Shown here: in pieces, positions 15,805-24,102 of the stretch
Layout of the letters: each line of letters begins with the position of its first letter
Position numbering within the stretch: the first letter of the stretch is position 1
NCBI GenBank assembly: GCA_016788485.1
Contig: JAEUSV010000115.1
Location: forward strand, 1 to 53,029
Source: Flavobacteriales bacterium
GTDB lineage: Bacteria > Bacteroidota > Bacteroidia > Flavobacteriales_F > PHOS-HE28
Reading direction: 5' to 3'
DNA: 53,029 bases
Made by a program: the position numbers and the translations under genes
The notes under the pieces: generated by a model
Databases searched by the model: none
What the model saw: only the letters and a program-made list of their open reading frames with translations
Told to the model about the DNA's origin: nothing

Positions 15805-16403
15805 TGGACTACGGTGCTCGCCGCGCTCGAGGCTTCTTCGCCCTCAGCGGCCTGGGCTACTTCGCCTGGAGCCGCAACCCGCTCACATTGCTCATGGTGC
15901 ATTTCGCCATCCTGGCCACGCCAGCTGCGCTGGTGCTGTGGGGTGTGGGCACTAGTGCCGTGTGGGTGGTGGCGCCCCTGGCGGTGCTCGCCATGGCCAT
16001 TGGGTACTGGGTGGGCATGGCCTGGCACCGCAAGCGGCTGGTCACCCGGTGGAACGCCCAGCTCAAGGGCGACATCATGCACAAGTACTTCGGCTGGAAC
16101 GAGGTGCGGTGGCCGGCGCAGGCCCTAGCCGGCTATAAGGCCGCCGCGCAGATCACCACGCGGTACGCATGGCTCTACAGCAGCTCGGCGCTCGGGCTTG
16201 TCAAGGGTCCGAACATCATCCGCATGCAGTGGTCCAATGCCGCCGGCGATACGGTGTGCCTCATGCTTGGCGAGACCATCGAGTGGTGGGTCGCCTACGG
16301 TGACACCGAGCATGAGGCCATCCCCGACGAGTCCGGCTCATGGGACATCGAGTTCGACCCCCCGCGTCCCCTGGAAGAGGCGCTTAAGCTGGTATCGCCA
16401 TGA
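15804..16403 (+). CDS. Unknown membrane protein
   Basis: 199 residues. Two hydrophobic segments (about 29-48 and 51-71) form a hairpin, with an Arg-rich N-terminus and a cytoplasmic-looking C-terminal domain of about 120 residues containing several Trp (WNEVRW, IEWWVAYG). The C-terminus is acidic. No family is recognised. It overlaps the sigma-like gene by one base and the next gene by 4 bp. Confidence 0.68.
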   Translation: MDYGARRARGFFALSGLGYFAWSRNPLTLLMVHFAILATPAALVLWGVGTSAVWVVAPLAVLAMAIGYWVGMAWHRKRLVTRWNAQLKGDIMHKYFGWNEVRWPAQALAGYKAAAQITTRYAWLYSSSALGLVKGPNIIRMQWSNAAGDTVCLMLGETIEWWVAYGDTEHEAIPDESGSWDIEFDPPRPLEEALKLVSP

Positions 16404-16819
16404 CCATCGAGTACACCTACAGCCTGGCCATTCTGTTCGCGCTGATCACCGCCGGCGTGGATGCGCTGCTCGTGCTGCTCCATCAGCCCATCCGGCACAG
16501 CTCCCGCGTGGGGCTCCGTGCCGGCATCGCCCTGGGTTACCTCATGTGGCTGGCAATGCTTGCCGGCCAGCTGCAGTGGCTGCACCTCGTGAACGTGGTT
16601 GGTGGCAGTGCTGTGGCATCGGCCGCCTTCCGCGGCTGGATGAACCTTCTGCGCGAGAAACCGCTGGCGTACATCAGCACGAGCAACGCCACCGACAGGT
16701 GGTGGATGCGCCGCGCTCGCACGCTCGGCCTGGCCGACGAGAAGGGAGGCCACCTGGCGTACCTGGTCGAATACAGCGTGGCGCTCCTGTGCGCCCTGGT
16801 CGCTTCACACCTGCAATGA
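16400..16819 (+). CDS. Unknown multi-pass membrane protein
   Basis: 139 residues with three to four hydrophobic segments (about 7-27, 42-62, 63-77 and 119-138). It overlaps the preceding membrane protein by 4 bp, and the two may act together. A holin role is possible by topology, but the lysis cassette elsewhere (26419-27765) already has a holin-like N-terminus. Confidence 0.62.
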   Translation: MTIEYTYSLAILFALITAGVDALLVLLHQPIRHSSRVGLRAGIALGYLMWLAMLAGQLQWLHLVNVVGGSAVASAAFRGWMNLLREKPLAYISTSNATDRWWMRRARTLGLADEKGGHLAYLVEYSVALLCALVASHLQ

Positions 16820-16829
16820 ACCCATACCG

Positions 16830-17015
16830 ATGGCACGGAACAGCGCACTCATCAGCAAACGCAACCACGCGATCCGCAGCAAGTACGAGAGCCTGCGGGC
16901 CAAGCGCGTGAAGGGCCGCAAGGTCTACACCGCCGAGTACGTCATCCAGATGCTGAGCGATGAGTTCTTCATCGCCACATCCACCGTCGAGGACATCGTC
17001 TACCGGTCGCGATAG
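16830..17015 (+). CDS. Small basic HTH-like protein
   Basis: 61 residues, Lys/Arg-rich. The second half (YTAEYVIQMLSDEFFIATSTVEDIVYRS, seen as helix-turn-helix) resembles the recognition part of small phage regulators. It is the last gene of the middle operon, 10 bp before the next promoter-like element. DNA binding is inferred. Confidence 0.55.
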   Translation: MARNSALISKRNHAIRSKYESLRAKRVKGRKVYTAEYVIQMLSDEFFIATSTVEDIVYRSR

Positions 17016-17024
17016 GTTTGCAGA

Positions 17025-17041
17025 CTTGCACTTTTCGGGGG
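17025..17041 (+). promoter_or_regulatory. Promoter-like element, copy 2
   Basis: CTTGCACTTTTCGGGGG, followed 19 bp later by the ATG at 17060. It resembles the elements at 13989 and 24083 (shared CTTG-N3/4-TTTT-S-GG). TAGCTTGG at 17048-17055 could be a weak -7 box. Role inferred. Confidence 0.35.
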
Positions 17042-17059
17042 ATCGAATAGCTTGGAGGC

Positions 17060-17224
17060 ATGTCCGACAAGAAGCCGTCCCCTCCGCCGAAGCCTGCACC
17101 GAAGCCGCAACCGCCGCCTCCGGCACGACCATCACCTAGGCCGAACGTCCCCCTGCGGAGGGGTGACGAGGAGGGGCAGGCTAATGGTGGGGACAGGCCG
17201 GCACGACCGCCCCAAAGGAAGTGA
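17060..17224 (+). CDS. Proline-rich small protein
   Basis: 54 residues, about one third Pro and strongly basic (SPPPKPAPKPQPPPPARPSP). A GGAGG sequence lies 4 bp before the ATG, unusual here because most genes lack a Shine-Dalgarno sequence. Its 3' end overlaps the convergent membrane-protein gene by 44 bp. No family is recognised. Confidence 0.45.
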   Translation: MSDKKPSPPPKPAPKPQPPPPARPSPRPNVPLRRGDEEGQANGGDRPARPPQRK

Positions 17225-17681
17225 GGTTGAACACCAGCAGGAGCACCATGCCCACCAACATGGCCAACGTCGAAGCCAGGTTGAATCGGCGGGTCCATAT
17301 ACCAGCCAGGTGAGCGGCCGTGTCGTGGTCCTTCTGCTCCTGGGCCTCCTTGTCGTTCAGGCAAGCACCACCGAGGCGCTTGTGCTCGAACTGTGCCCAG
17401 CAGGCCTCGTGCTTGTTGGTGTAGTATCCGGCCCACTGGCTGGCGAAGTTCAACAGGGTGGCCAGCACGAAGCAGACCCCTCCCCATTCCAGCGTTGAAG
17501 GATTGAGCGCGATGCGCTGTTGCAGCATGAACTTCAGCGTCTCGAACACGATGTAGATGCCGGCGCCGGAGATGCTGATCACCAGCAGGTCGATGCGCTG
17601 GATGGCATAGAACTCGCGGGCCTTGGCATCGGCCAAGTGCATTTTGATCCGCTCCAGCTTGCCGGTGTCCTTGTCGCTCAT
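17181..17681 (-). CDS. Unknown membrane protein at the end of the packaging cassette
   Basis: 166 residues with three hydrophobic segments (about 30-50, 66-85 and 133-153). An N-terminal soluble helix comes first and a charged loop between the second and third segments (HEACWAQFEHKRL). It is the last gene of the minus-strand late operon, 14 bp after the tail-terminator-like gene. It could be a superinfection-exclusion or lysis accessory protein, but nothing identifies it. Confidence 0.65.
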   Translation of the reverse strand: MSDKDTGKLERIKMHLADAKAREFYAIQRIDLLVISISGAGIYIVFETLKFMLQQRIALNPSTLEWGGVCFVLATLLNFASQWAGYYTNKHEACWAQFEHKRLGGACLNDKEAQEQKDHDTAAHLAGIWTRRFNLASTLAMLVGMVLLLVFNLTSFGAVVPACPHH

Positions 17682-17695
17682 GTCCTAAAGGTCGG

Positions 17696-18265
17696 CTACG
17701 GAGCTGGAATTCGGAACAACGGCTGCGGGTCCGGTGCCGGCGCGGCCGCAGGCGGGGTCTGAGGCAGCTCCAGGGGCGGAGCATCCTCCTCCTGGTAGGT
17801 GGCCGTGGCCCCATAGTCGAGCATCACCGTTCGGTAGACCTGGTCGTACATCTGCACGTAGGCCTGGGTGTCCACGCGGCTGAGGGCCACACGGCTCATG
17901 GGGCCGAAGTGAGTGCCCTTGGCACCGTGCAGCGCGGCATGCAGCTGGCGCATCAGGCCGATGAAGGCGAGGGCGGCGGCCTGGTTGCCGCTGCCCTTGT
18001 GGGTGTCGCTGAGCGTCTCCCGGTAGAGCTTGACACCCACGTCCATGGTGATCAACTGCCGCCCTTCGGCCAGGTCCTCGATGCTCAGCGCGTTGAAGTC
18101 CAGGAACACCGCCGGCGCCGGGAAGGGGAGCCAGTTCCCGTCCTCGTCCACGGCCTGGTCCTGCCCCCAGTACAGGTCCACGTGCTTGATGGTCGGCACC
18201 TTGGTGGTGATCAGCGTGGCGATCTCCTGGTACGCCAGGCCCCAGTCCTGCAGGTCGTTGTTCAT
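17696..18265 (-). CDS. Putative tail terminator / neck protein
   Basis: 189 residues. A helical N-terminus (LAYQEIATLITTKVPTIKHVDLY) is followed by PAVFLDF, a strand-rich centre (QLITMDVGVKLYRET) and DTQAYVQMYDQVYRTVMLDYG. A Pro/Ala-rich tail ends it. The fold outline and its position next to the gpG-like gene match tail-terminator or Mu gp37-like proteins, but sequence recognition is weak. Confidence 0.5.
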   Translation of the reverse strand: MNNDLQDWGLAYQEIATLITTKVPTIKHVDLYWGQDQAVDEDGNWLPFPAPAVFLDFNALSIEDLAEGRQLITMDVGVKLYRETLSDTHKGSGNQAAALAFIGLMRQLHAALHGAKGTHFGPMSRVALSRVDTQAYVQMYDQVYRTVMLDYGATATYQEEDAPPLELPQTPPAAAPAPDPQPLFRIPAP

Positions 18266-18283
18266 GGCTTTAACAGGTGTTCA

Positions 18284-18826
18284 TCACCGGGTGTTCATCA
18301 CCTTGCCGATCTCGGTGAGGATGGTCTTGCGGAAGAGGATATTGAGGTCACGGCTCTGACCCATGAACTGGCGGCGCCGTAGGTGCAGGTTCATCCTGCG
18401 CTGGTGCCGGCCAACGGTTGCCTCCTTGCGCATCACGCGGCCGCGCCTGGTGCGCACCGGGCCGCCCCTGCGCGTGTGAGCCCTGATGGTGACCTGCCGG
18501 CGGAGCGTGATGCCTTCGTTGTGCGCCTGGGCATACGGCACTCCAGGCCCACCGGCTAGCACTTGTATGCCGTTCCAGCTGGCCCTACCAGCCCGGATGC
18601 TGTTCATCAGTGCCCCGGTCCGCTTGAGGACGCTGCCCTTGCGCAGCTTCTTGTTCTTGACCGGCGCCCACTTGCGCACCCCGCCATCCTGCCATCCCTG
18701 CGCCTTGAAGTTGCTGCGGAAGAATCGGATGGCGTCGGCCTGTACAAGTTTGGGTATGCGCTGGTCCAGCGCCTTCCTCAGGCGATCCACCTTGCGCTGC
18801 ACGTTGTCGAGTCCCCGGATAGGCAT
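18284..18826 (-). CDS. gpG-like virion morphogenesis protein
   Basis: 180 residues, very basic. It follows the phage virion-morphogenesis pattern: N-terminal helix, FFRSNFKAQGW, then R-K-W-x-P, a central LKRTGALMNSIRAG, PYAQAHNEG and a basic C-terminus. In Mu, gene G lies after F and works in head or tail completion. ATG 18826 is used; the frame extends further upstream only through a shadow of the portal gene. It follows the portal-head fusion gene by 62 bp. Confidence 0.8.
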   Translation of the reverse strand: MPIRGLDNVQRKVDRLRKALDQRIPKLVQADAIRFFRSNFKAQGWQDGGVRKWAPVKNKKLRKGSVLKRTGALMNSIRAGRASWNGIQVLAGGPGVPYAQAHNEGITLRRQVTIRAHTRRGGPVRTRRGRVMRKEATVGRHQRRMNLHLRRRQFMGQSRDLNILFRKTILTEIGKVMNTR

Positions 18827-18888
18827 TACCTTTGAAGTCGTTGATGCCCGTTGGCGTGTATGGTTCCGGCTCCTTTGGAGTTGCACCC

Positions 18889-21519
18889 TTAAGCGCTGCC
18901 GGGCATCTTCTTTACCAGCATGCCTGAGCGGATGCTGGTCTCGTCCGTCATCTCGTACCAGCCGGTCACCCTCATGGTCGGTACTCCGCCCTTGGGGGCT
19001 TTGGAGATGGAGGCCCTCACCACCATTGGCTTGTCCTGGTAGAACCGGATGAACGACAGCTCCGTGTTGTCGCCTCCTCGGCCCGTCATCCACACCTCGT
19101 CAGGCGCCTGTAGCACGTCCGGTATCAGGTTCGCCGTCGCGAAGCGCCTCTTTCCCTCGTACTTCGGCGTGGAGTGCTCTTCGATGGTGCGCTCTTCCAT
19201 CACCCAGGGCCGGCCCTTGTGGTCGTTGAACACGGCAACCCCGTCAGTATTGCGGACCGCTTCGAACCAGCGACGCATGCCCTCGTTGTCCTGGATGGTC
19301 TCGGGCGCCACAGGGAGGCCGCCACGCTTGTTGATGTCGGGCCAGTTCATGTCGCCCCGGTCGTAGCTGTCCTTCACCCCGAACTTCAGGTCGCGGCCAA
19401 GGACATCGCGGAACGAGCTATTGAGCCGGAACACCTCTCCGCTCACGGCGCGGTTCCCGTCGAAGCCCTGCTTCTTCATGCGGGCCAGTTCGCCTTTCAT
19501 CTTCTGCTTCACCCCATCCCATTGCTTGTTGGCCTCGTCCCCGGTAGGCCCTTCCTGCGTGGGGAGTACGGTGCACCTGCAGCGCCAGCCGTTGGGTGGC
19601 CAGATGGTTCGCCAGGCCGGATGGTTGAGCGGCCACATCTTGCCGTGCAGGTCGGCGTGAGCCTTCCGCACGGCGCTGTCCTCCATGGTGATGTATTCGC
19701 CGTTGGGCAGCACGTCGGCGCTCTGCTGCATATCGAACCAGCGCCCGGCTTGAATGCCAGTTAGTGTGACGTTGATGTACTCGGTGCGCAGCTGGGCCTC
19801 GTTGTAGTCCTTCAGCACCTGGCTCTGCTGCACACGGGCCTTGAACCGGCTGAAGCTCTCGCCCTCCTTCGCCATCGCGTTGATGTCCTGCGTGGCGGAC
19901 AAGGTCTTCAAGCCCGCGAAGCGGAACAGGTTGGCCTCCATCATGGCCCGCACCACATGGTCAGGAGCGTCGTACTGCAGGTTGCCGATGGCCGGCTTCC
20001 AAGCCTGGTCCAATGCCCGCATGTAGATGTCGGCCACTGCCTCGCTGTAGGCCTGGCTCCATGCCTTGCCGTCGTAGCCGGCACGGATCAGGGCATCAAG
20101 GGCTTCCTGATCCAGGTTCGGCGTTTCTTCGGCCGTGATGTCCTGGCTTCCGCCGCACACGCCGCACATCGGCACCTGTTTGCGTGGCCAGCTCGCGTTC
20201 ACACCATCGCCGTCCTCGTCCTCGGGATCCTCTTCGTTGGTGCCGGCGCCCTCGCCCTTCTTCTTACCGCTCTGCTTGCCGGTGCCGGCGACTTCGCCAG
20301 GCATACGCCGCGCACCCAGGATGCGGATGCCCGTGCGCTCGGCCACGAACTCCGGGTCGATGTCATAGACCGTGCCCAGCTTGGTCACGGCGTCAACCAG
20401 TTCGGTGCTGCTCATGTCACGGAACTCGTCCCAAGAGAAACGGACGCCGGCCAGCGGGTAGCCCAGCTTCACCAGACGGGGGAAGAGCTCGTTGTTGATC
20501 ACGTAGCCCACGCTGGCCTTGTCCGCCTGGTGACGGTCCTCGGCCACGCCCTGCAGCACCTTCAGCGAGCCGTAAGTGCCGCTGGCGTCCTTGTTGTCAC
20601 TGGTCCCATCCTGCCCAAGGACGCGCTTGCTCATCTCGCTGTTCATCCGCACGATGAGCTCGTCGAACACCTTGTGCGCGTCGGTGCCTGGGGTGGGCAT
20701 GATGTTGATCTCCTCGTCGCCCTGGATCACGGCGTAGGAACTGCTGATCATGCCCTGCATCACCGCTTCCAGTTGCTTCACCCGGTGCTTGTCCGTGGTG
20801 TTGGTCTTCACCCACCGGCCAGGGATGCCGAACTTCTCGGTGAAGTCGCTCCAAGAGCCGGACGCGTACTTCTTGATGATGGCCATGGGCGCCACCTGGC
20901 TCAGTATACCCAGCTCGTCCGGCCGGCCCACCTCCACCAGGTAGTCCACCAGGGGTGCCTCGCGGTAGGGATAACCCTTGTCCTCGCCCTGGCGCTTCAC
21001 CACATGGCCGGTCCAGGGCAGCACGTTGCGTGGGTCGATACGGTTCACCTGGCGCAGCTCTCCGGGCTTGGCAAGCTCGCCCAGCTCGATCAGGGTATGT
21101 CCCCGGAAAGTGGCCTCGGCCACGTACCGCAGGAAGTCCTCGAACCAACGGTGCTCCAACAGGGGCATCAGCTCGGGCTGGGCCTTGCCGCCCTTAGTGA
21201 GCTTGAACTTGCTACGAACCACCCGCAGCACCCGGCTCTCCATCACACTGGCCAGGTGGCTGTCGACCAGGATGCTGTCATAAAGGTCCAGCAGGCGGCT
21301 ACGGTCGGGCCGCAGCGGGTTCTGGGCCATGTTCAGAGCCATGATCCAGTCCTGCATGTCCACGCTCCGGTGAGGCATCTTCCAGGCCTCCAGGTCGGGC
21401 ATTCGGAAGCTGGGGGCTACCGGGGCGGAAGTGGCCTTGGCGAAAATCGCCGCTCTAATGCGTTGAAATAACCTCGGACGGGGTGCGGTGCCGGTCGGGA
21501 TCATATCGTTCAAGTTCAA
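18889..21519 (-). CDS. Portal protein / F-like head protein / PBECR nuclease domain fusion
   Basis: 876 residues. Residues 1-420 look like the Mu gp29 portal family (DUF935): LDLYDSILVDSHLASVMESRVLRV, FTEKFGIPGRW, then SWDEFRDMSSTELVDAV. An acidic linker (421-440) and CGVCGG (452-457) follow. Residues 480-655 match the Mu F-like minor head domain, ending in the typical NGWRCRC. Residues about 725-876 resemble the phage barnase-EndoU-ColicinE5/D-RelE (PBECR) nuclease fold (FNDHKGRPWVMEERTIEEHS, YEGKRRFATANLIPDVLQAPDEVW; GRGG). Mu encodes portal and F separately. The fusion gives one polypeptide for the dodecameric portal and the injected or internal head protein. Confidence 0.87.
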   Translation of the reverse strand: MNLNDMIPTGTAPRPRLFQRIRAAIFAKATSAPVAPSFRMPDLEAWKMPHRSVDMQDWIMALNMAQNPLRPDRSRLLDLYDSILVDSHLASVMESRVLRVVRSKFKLTKGGKAQPELMPLLEHRWFEDFLRYVAEATFRGHTLIELGELAKPGELRQVNRIDPRNVLPWTGHVVKRQGEDKGYPYREAPLVDYLVEVGRPDELGILSQVAPMAIIKKYASGSWSDFTEKFGIPGRWVKTNTTDKHRVKQLEAVMQGMISSSYAVIQGDEEINIMPTPGTDAHKVFDELIVRMNSEMSKRVLGQDGTSDNKDASGTYGSLKVLQGVAEDRHQADKASVGYVINNELFPRLVKLGYPLAGVRFSWDEFRDMSSTELVDAVTKLGTVYDIDPEFVAERTGIRILGARRMPGEVAGTGKQSGKKKGEGAGTNEEDPEDEDGDGVNASWPRKQVPMCGVCGGSQDITAEETPNLDQEALDALIRAGYDGKAWSQAYSEAVADIYMRALDQAWKPAIGNLQYDAPDHVVRAMMEANLFRFAGLKTLSATQDINAMAKEGESFSRFKARVQQSQVLKDYNEAQLRTEYINVTLTGIQAGRWFDMQQSADVLPNGEYITMEDSAVRKAHADLHGKMWPLNHPAWRTIWPPNGWRCRCTVLPTQEGPTGDEANKQWDGVKQKMKGELARMKKQGFDGNRAVSGEVFRLNSSFRDVLGRDLKFGVKDSYDRGDMNWPDINKRGGLPVAPETIQDNEGMRRWFEAVRNTDGVAVFNDHKGRPWVMEERTIEEHSTPKYEGKRRFATANLIPDVLQAPDEVWMTGRGGDNTELSFIRFYQDKPMVVRASISKAPKGGVPTMRVTGWYEMTDETSIRSGMLVKKMPGSA

Positions 21520-21551
21520 AGGAGTTAAACGGGGTCTAGGGGGTACTCCGG

Positions 21552-21983
21552 TCAGAAGTAGTGTCCGCCCATTGCCTTGCCACCGCCCACCCGGGGTACC
21601 ATGGCGCTTACCTCCGGGTCTGGGACTGCTGGTAAGTCCGGACTCTCCTTGCCCTCTGCCACCTTGTCCAGCCAGGCCAGGCTCTCGTCGTGGTCTTCCT
21701 TCACGGTCATGGGGATCTTCCGGGGATTGATCCGCCGGTACATCAGGTACACGAACACGTTCAGGGTGTGCAGCACCACAAGGGGGTTGCGGCTACCGGG
21801 GTCTGGCGTGGCAGGGAAGATGGCCGCCACGTCGTAACGGCCGCCCAGGGCGCTCTTCACCTTGGCGATGGCCATGCTCTCGCAGCTGAGCTCCACGGCC
21901 TCCACGTTGTCGGTGATGGCCGTCCGGTGCTCGTTACGGATACGGCTGTTGACGTCTTCGGCGGTGAGGAATGCGTAGGCCAT
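21552..21983 (-). CDS. Mu gp36-like head-tail connector (DUF1320-like)
   Basis: 143 residues. The opening MAYAFLTAEDVNSRI, AKVKSALGGRYDVAAIF and the later YLMYRRINPRKIP with a helical remainder match the DUF1320/gp36 pattern of Mu-like phages. These act as adaptor proteins below the portal. It is located between large terminase (3 bp) and the portal fusion (32 bp). Confidence 0.78.
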   Translation of the reverse strand: MAYAFLTAEDVNSRIRNEHRTAITDNVEAVELSCESMAIAKVKSALGGRYDVAAIFPATPDPGSRNPLVVLHTLNVFVYLMYRRINPRKIPMTVKEDHDESLAWLDKVAEGKESPDLPAVPDPEVSAMVPRVGGGKAMGGHYF

Positions 21984-21986
21984 GGG

Positions 21987-23519
21987 TTACCAGCTGCGTT
22001 TGGGGGCTTGGCGTTGACCGAACACGGGGGCGGCGAACTGTGAGGCGCGGACCTCCCGGCTCAACAGGGAGATGGCCCGTTCATCGGCGTCAGGGGCATC
22101 ATCGTGACCGCTGTAGCCTGGCTCGATGCCCTTGAGCTGGGCCAGCCCCACTTCGTGGTCGGCCTGTCCCGTGAGCTTGTCGCTGAACCATATGCGGCCA
22201 TTCTGGTAGAACGGGTGCAGGCTCAGGATGCGGTCGTACTTGTTGGCCTTGGACAGCTCAGCCTGGCTGATGCGCAGCTCGTGCCCTTCGGCGGTACACA
22301 CCTCCTGGATGGTCCGCTCGAGCTCGGCATTCCAGAACTGCGACTCGTACTGCCAGTGCACCACCACGGTCTCGGGCAGGTGCCGGTCGTAGTCCACCAT
22401 CCAACGCACGGCATCGGCCATCTTGCTCTGCTTGCAGTAGGTGGCCAGCAGCCAGAAGCGGCGCTCCTTGTCCACGCCCCACACCCGAACGGCGTTGTAG
22501 TCGGCGCTGCTCGTTCCTGCGTAGGCCACATCCCAATGCGCGATGATGCGCACCAGGTGGTTCATGGCCGGAGGTCGGCCAACGTTGAACAGGTCGTCGG
22601 TGAAGATGGTGCCCTCCACGTGGGGCTCGTGGAGGTACTCGGCGTGGACGGCGAGCTTGCCGTTCTCGCTCTCCAGCTCACGCCAGTAGTCGGCGGTGTA
22701 CTTCTGCGGCCACACCGGCTCATAGGTGACCTTGTCGTACGCCTTCACTTCATCCAGGTGCCACTTCGGGTGCTTCTTGAGGAGCTTGCGCTGGATCATC
22801 TCCGGTGCGAAGCCGTTGTTGGCGATCAGCAGCCGGCGGAAGGGGCCGTCCATGGTGCCCAGCAGGTCCTGTTCGACCCAGCGCACCATCTCCCATTGCC
22901 GCTTCTCGTTCTTCACCAGCTCCTTCGTCTCACAGTCGTCCACCACGACCAGCGTGGGGCGCTGGGAGCGGTGGCGGAGGCCGCGTACGCTCTGGCCAAT
23001 GCCCAGGCCCTGGCCGATGAATCCCCCCTTGGTGATGAAACGCCCGTCCTCCCAACTGCCCTGCATCTTCTGGTCGCCGAAGTCGTGCAGGAGCCTTGGA
23101 TTCGCTTCGAACTCGGCTTGCGCATCGCTGAGCAGCACCTTGGCCTTATCGAAGCTGGCGCCCACGATCACCAGGTACATGGGTTCCCCCCGTGCCCACA
23201 GCCACAGCGGCAGGATCACGTTGCACCACACGCTCTTGGCATGGCCTCGTGGCCATCGCGCCACGGTCTTGATCACCTGGTCGCGCGAGACCCGCTTGGC
23301 GAAGCGCACCTGGAACTCGGCGCTCGGGCTGCTGCAGTAGTGCGAGAGGTAGGTCTCGGCGAAGACCCTCGGGTCCGCCTTGGCCTGGTCGATGCGGGCC
23401 TGTTGCTCAGCCTTGCTCTCGCGGGGGTTGAACGTGCCGCTCTGGCGCACCACCTCCAGTCGGCGCTTGTACTGCTCGATCAGGCGCTGGGCCCACTTGC
23501 TGTCCTTGCGCTTGCTCAT
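21987..23519 (-). CDS. Terminase large subunit
   Basis: DNA-packaging ATPase and nuclease acting at the portal. 510 residues. Walker A is RWPRGHAKS (88-96), Walker B is TLVVVDDCE with Asp194-Asp195, and the coupling segment is ANNGF (about 233-237). The RNase-H-like nuclease carries Asp330 (AHWDVAYAG) and a later acidic DDAPDADE near residue 480. The start overlaps the small-subunit stop by 4 bp. This is the Mu gp28-like type by context. Confidence 0.93.
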   Translation of the reverse strand: MSKRKDSKWAQRLIEQYKRRLEVVRQSGTFNPRESKAEQQARIDQAKADPRVFAETYLSHYCSSPSAEFQVRFAKRVSRDQVIKTVARWPRGHAKSVWCNVILPLWLWARGEPMYLVIVGASFDKAKVLLSDAQAEFEANPRLLHDFGDQKMQGSWEDGRFITKGGFIGQGLGIGQSVRGLRHRSQRPTLVVVDDCETKELVKNEKRQWEMVRWVEQDLLGTMDGPFRRLLIANNGFAPEMIQRKLLKKHPKWHLDEVKAYDKVTYEPVWPQKYTADYWRELESENGKLAVHAEYLHEPHVEGTIFTDDLFNVGRPPAMNHLVRIIAHWDVAYAGTSSADYNAVRVWGVDKERRFWLLATYCKQSKMADAVRWMVDYDRHLPETVVVHWQYESQFWNAELERTIQEVCTAEGHELRISQAELSKANKYDRILSLHPFYQNGRIWFSDKLTGQADHEVGLAQLKGIEPGYSGHDDAPDADERAISLLSREVRASQFAAPVFGQRQAPKRSW

Positions 23520-23977
23520 GCGTAGAGCCTGGCGGCCTTCTCAAGTAGGCTTTCCTGGAAGTCCAGCAGCTGGCGGTAGATGTCAGGGTGGGCGCCCTGG
23601 AGCTCCTCGAAGACCCATTCCATCGTGCGCACGCGCACACTGAGCGTGATGTCGTTCTCCCCGCGTGCCACATCGAGCGCCTTGGTCGCCTTGCTGAGCG
23701 CATCGTACGCCTTGGCCTTCACGCCGGGGTCGGCCTTGGGGTCGTTGTCCAAGTCAAGGCACTCCTGGGCCTTGCGCTGAACCAGTTCCTTGAGCGTTCG
23801 CACCACGTTCTCCTGCCGACCGATGTGTTCGGCACGCAGCTCCTCCCAGTTGCCATCGCTGGCCCAGTCGCCGACGGTCTTCTCGCGTACGCCTACGAGC
23901 GCAGCGATGTCGCGTCGGCTCTTGCCGTGCTCCACGAACATCACGCGGGCCGCCTTCTTCTGCTCTGTCTTGGCCAT
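23516..23977 (-). CDS. Terminase small subunit
   Basis: 153 residues from ATG 23977. An N-terminal HTH of the kind seen in Mu gp27/DUF1804-like small terminases is clear: HGKSRRDIAALVGVREKTVGDW, then ASDGNWEELRA. The rest is helical and probably oligomerises. It is the first gene of the minus-strand late operon and divergent from the head-protease gene, with 125 bp between starts. It binds phage DNA at pac according to family knowledge. Confidence 0.8.
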   Translation of the reverse strand: MAKTEQKKAARVMFVEHGKSRRDIAALVGVREKTVGDWASDGNWEELRAEHIGRQENVVRTLKELVQRKAQECLDLDNDPKADPGVKAKAYDALSKATKALDVARGENDITLSVRVRTMEWVFEELQGAHPDIYRQLLDFQESLLEKAARLYA

Positions 23978-24022
23978 GAGACAAAAGTGGCCGGGCAGGG
24001 GGTCGCGCGCGCGCAATTTCCT

Positions 24023-24031
24023 GTATCATAC
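24023..24031. promoter_or_regulatory. Palindromic operator-like site, copy 1
   Basis: GTATCATAC is a perfect palindrome apart from its central base. An identical copy lies at 24046, 23 bp away. Both are in the region between divergent late operons. Likely binding site for an activator or repressor controlling both directions; the protein is unknown. Confidence 0.45.
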
Positions 24032-24045
24032 GGCAGGCCCTTCCG

Positions 24046-24054
24046 GTATCATAC
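24046..24054. promoter_or_regulatory. Palindromic operator-like site, copy 2
   Basis: Second exact GTATCATAC, about two helical turns from copy 1 and 49 bp before the protease ATG. The pair sits upstream of the promoter-like element at 24083. Confidence 0.45.
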
Positions 24055-24082
24055 CAACGTTATTTGGCGCGGCTTTCCGGCG

Positions 24083-24099
24083 CTTGGACTTTTGGCGCC
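24083..24099 (+). promoter_or_regulatory. Promoter-like element, copy 3
   Basis: CTTGGACTTTTGGCGCC, 3 bp before the protease ATG, with TTTGGCGCGG at 24063-24072 exactly as in the 13.97-kb copy. If this is the -7 region, the late head transcript would be leaderless or nearly so. Role inferred. Confidence 0.4.
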
Positions 24100-24102
24100 G
24101 CA

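Noticed and set aside
19957-21471. 504-codon plus-strand open frame
   Set aside because: It is antisense to the portal-head fusion, low complexity, no domain.
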